Origin: Fimbriimonas sp. | GTDB taxonomy: Bacteria > Armatimonadota > Fimbriimonadia > Fimbriimonadales > Fimbriimonadaceae | Reading direction: 5' to 3' | Assembly: GCA_031292555.1 (NCBI GenBank) | Contig: JARLGV010000066.1 | Span: 1-43,181 of the forward strand | Length of the DNA: 43,181 bases | In this document: positions 41,893-43,181 of the stretch, piece by piece | Layout of the letters: each line of letters starts with the position of its first letter | Numbering within the stretch: the first letter of the stretch is position 1 | Position numbers and translations under genes: made by a program | Notes under the pieces: generated by a model | What the model saw: only the letters and a program-made list of their open reading frames with translations | What the model was told of the DNA's origin: nothing | Database searches by the model: none

Positions 41893-42846
41893 TCAGTGCT
41901 GCTTTGGATGAGTCTTGAAAAACTGCCAAATGAGGTCGGTAGCGTTGACTCCAGTAGAGGTTTCTACACCGTGACGACCCATCCCTCCCGGCCAATCGTG
42001 AACCCCGTTGACGATTGACACAACAGTTACCTCAGTTCGATTCTTGCCTCCACTGAATGTGTCAGTGATCACGTTGTGGTTGGGGCTCGCCGTTTCGACC
42101 GGCGTCATCGTGCACCCGTCGCATCGAGCCCAGAACCGGCCCGAATCCAACGCGCCGATGTCGTGAAGTAGTGCCCGGGCGTGGGAGTCGTACTGCACCA
42201 TCGGATCGACTTTCCCATGCACGATCAACACGGATACCGGCTCACCTGGTCTGGGAATCTGCTTCATGCCGCCGTCACGTTGAGGAATCCCGATCGTTCC
42301 TGCCACTGCTGCAATCGCCGCAATCTTCTTCGAGAGGCGAGCGCCCAAGAGGTGGGCCAAAAACGCTCCGTTGGAGTGCCCCGCCACGAACACGCGATCG
42401 GGATCGATCCCCACTTCCCCTTCGACCTTGTCGATCAGCGAGTCGATGAACCCCACGTCGTTAGTGTCGGCCCCCGTCATGTTGAAGAAATCGGCATTCC
42501 AACCATGCAGTGGTTGATCGCCGGTACCTTCCGGCGTAACGAGAACGAACCCTTCGCGTTCTGCCAAACCAGGCATCCCCGTCGAAGCCTCGATCGCAGC
42601 GGCCGATCCCGCCAGGCCGTGGAGGAGGATGACCAGCGCTAACGGCTTGGTGGCATCGTAGGCGCGCGGGACATGAAGCACGTACGACCGGTTAAGGACG
42701 CCTGAAGCCATCCGTTCGATATAGAGTCCGGGCGCTCGCTCCGGTAAGTGGACCGCAGGAGCCAAAGCGGCAGGCGGACTCTGACCGCACCCGAACGAAA
42801 CAAAGCCGATTATCGCTAAGACCAGACAGGGGATTCGCGGACTCAC
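41893..42846 (-). CDS. Secreted alpha/beta-hydrolase esterase (LpqC/PHB depolymerase-like)
   Basis: About 317 residues; a hydrophobic export signal ends near 'SFGCGQS', possibly a lipoprotein although the lipobox is not canonical. The fold is alpha/beta hydrolase: oxyanion strand 'LVILLHGLAGSAAAIE', nucleophile Ser in 'VFVAGHSNGAFLAHLL', Asp in 'VLIVHGKVDPMVQY' and His in 'NGVHDWPGGMG'. These match the COG3509/LpqC group (feruloyl esterases, PHB depolymerase relatives). Substrate unknown. GTG 42846 is preferred over GTG 42870 because it gives a clean signal peptide and sits 6 nt after a -10 element. Confidence 0.87.
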   Translation of the reverse strand: MSPRIPCLVLAIIGFVSFGCGQSPPAALAPAVHLPERAPGLYIERMASGVLNRSYVLHVPRAYDATKPLALVILLHGLAGSAAAIEASTGMPGLAEREGFVLVTPEGTGDQPLHGWNADFFNMTGADTNDVGFIDSLIDKVEGEVGIDPDRVFVAGHSNGAFLAHLLGARLSKKIAAIAAVAGTIGIPQRDGGMKQIPRPGEPVSVLIVHGKVDPMVQYDSHARALLHDIGALDSGRFWARCDGCTMTPVETASPNHNVITDTFSGGKNRTEVTVVSIVNGVHDWPGGMGRHGVETSTGVNATDLIWQFFKTHPKQH

Positions 42847-42852
42847 AACGCT

Positions 42853-42883
42853 ATCGTACGCTTGTAACACCGCTTTGTGTCAA
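42853..42883 (-). promoter_or_regulatory. Leaderless-type promoter of the esterase gene
   Basis: On the minus strand TTGACA (plus 42878-42883) is followed after 19 nt by TACGAT (plus 42853-42858), then 6 nt to GTG 42846. The -35 is perfect; the spacer is long. Confidence 0.45.
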
Positions 42884-43006
42884 AGCCATAACTCGCTCGA
42901 GCATCGAATTCCGTCAGAAGCTACCGGACCGCTCTGATTTCACGTTTTCCATTGCGCCTGACGATAGGGAGATATCGCATCGGAGTCGCTGCATAATGGG
43001 CAGTCC

Positions 43007-43181
43007 GTGAACACTCTCAACAAGCGGATTGTTGTATGCCTGATCGTTTCCGGCTTCTGGGGCTATGGGTGCCCTGCCATCCACATTCCAAAGGAGGTCG
43101 ACCATATCGCTTGGGTATTCATGGTCTTAATGATGGTTTCCTGGTGTAAACAGGCCAACAAGGGACATGGCGCGTCTCAGA
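43007..43181 (+). CDS. Small membrane protein, partial at right edge
   Basis: An open frame from GTG 43007 runs 58 codons to the window edge without a stop. Two hydrophobic helices ('IVVCLIVSGFWGYGC' and 'IAWVFMVLMMVSWC') flank a short polar loop, followed by a Lys/His/Gly tail. CATAAT lies 9 nt upstream. No family recognised; a real gene is likely but not certain because of the truncation. Confidence 0.5.
   Translation, partial: MNTLNKRIVVCLIVSGFWGYGCPAIHIPKEVDHIAWVFMVLMMVSWCKQANKGHGASQ

Overview
The window looks like chromosomal housekeeping and envelope DNA from a moderately GC-rich, double-membraned bacterium. The gene styles suggest the Armatimonadota (Fimbriimonadia-like) or a neighbouring lineage: secreted proteins of the C-x-W-D-x-D-T-L type, SBBP and VPS10-type beta-propellers, DUF1844, PFOR with a DHOD-like partner, and few Shine-Dalgarno sites at operon heads. 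This placement is inference from protein style only. No prophage, insertion sequence, CRISPR array, tRNA or rRNA is visible. Layout, 1-12 kb: a truncated secreted TPR-like protein, a one-helix membrane peptide, a TIGR00300-family (ornithine cyclodeaminase-like) enzyme and a small unknown protein all read leftward. Then come rightward pheS, the overlapping polyphosphate pair ppx-ppk1 and a TIGR03118 secreted protein. A leftward trio with ATGA overlaps follows (DUF1844, unknown, GNAT). Rightward trxB overlaps a secreted HExxH protein. Layout, 12-24 kb: a large ADP-ribosylglycohydrolase-type protein is followed by a redox cluster of pyruvate:ferredoxin/flavodoxin oxidoreductase (nifJ), a DHOD-like protein, a long-chain flavodoxin and a lone hypA, then an EamA transporter. 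Convergent to these is a BlaI/BlaR1-type two-gene unit. Its membrane metallopeptidase carries three C-terminal STN-like repeats, and two dyads lie upstream of the repressor. An aldo-keto reductase and a TMEM175-type channel follow. Layout, 25-36 kb: a tightly packed envelope operon (secreted TPR protein, putative outer-membrane barrel, eight-repeat SBBP propeller) is followed by VOC and tsaE. A large hybrid histidine kinase (TM sensor, HisKA, HATPase, two receivers, HPt), a HAD hydrolase and a secreted Asp-box/VPS10-like propeller run leftward. Layout, 36-43 kb: modA (with an unusual C-terminal extension) and modB lack an adjacent modC. A divergent dinB is followed by uvrB, a convergent DEAD-box helicase, an esterase, and a small membrane ORF running off the right edge. 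Themes: several operon-head genes have a TAnnnT -10-like hexamer only 6-7 nt before the start codon, which suggests leaderless mRNAs. Operon-internal genes instead use overlaps or GGAGG sites. Three convergent gene pairs share compact hairpins that include or abut both stop codons. The most unusual protein architecture is the BlaR1-like peptidase with three STN-type repeats.
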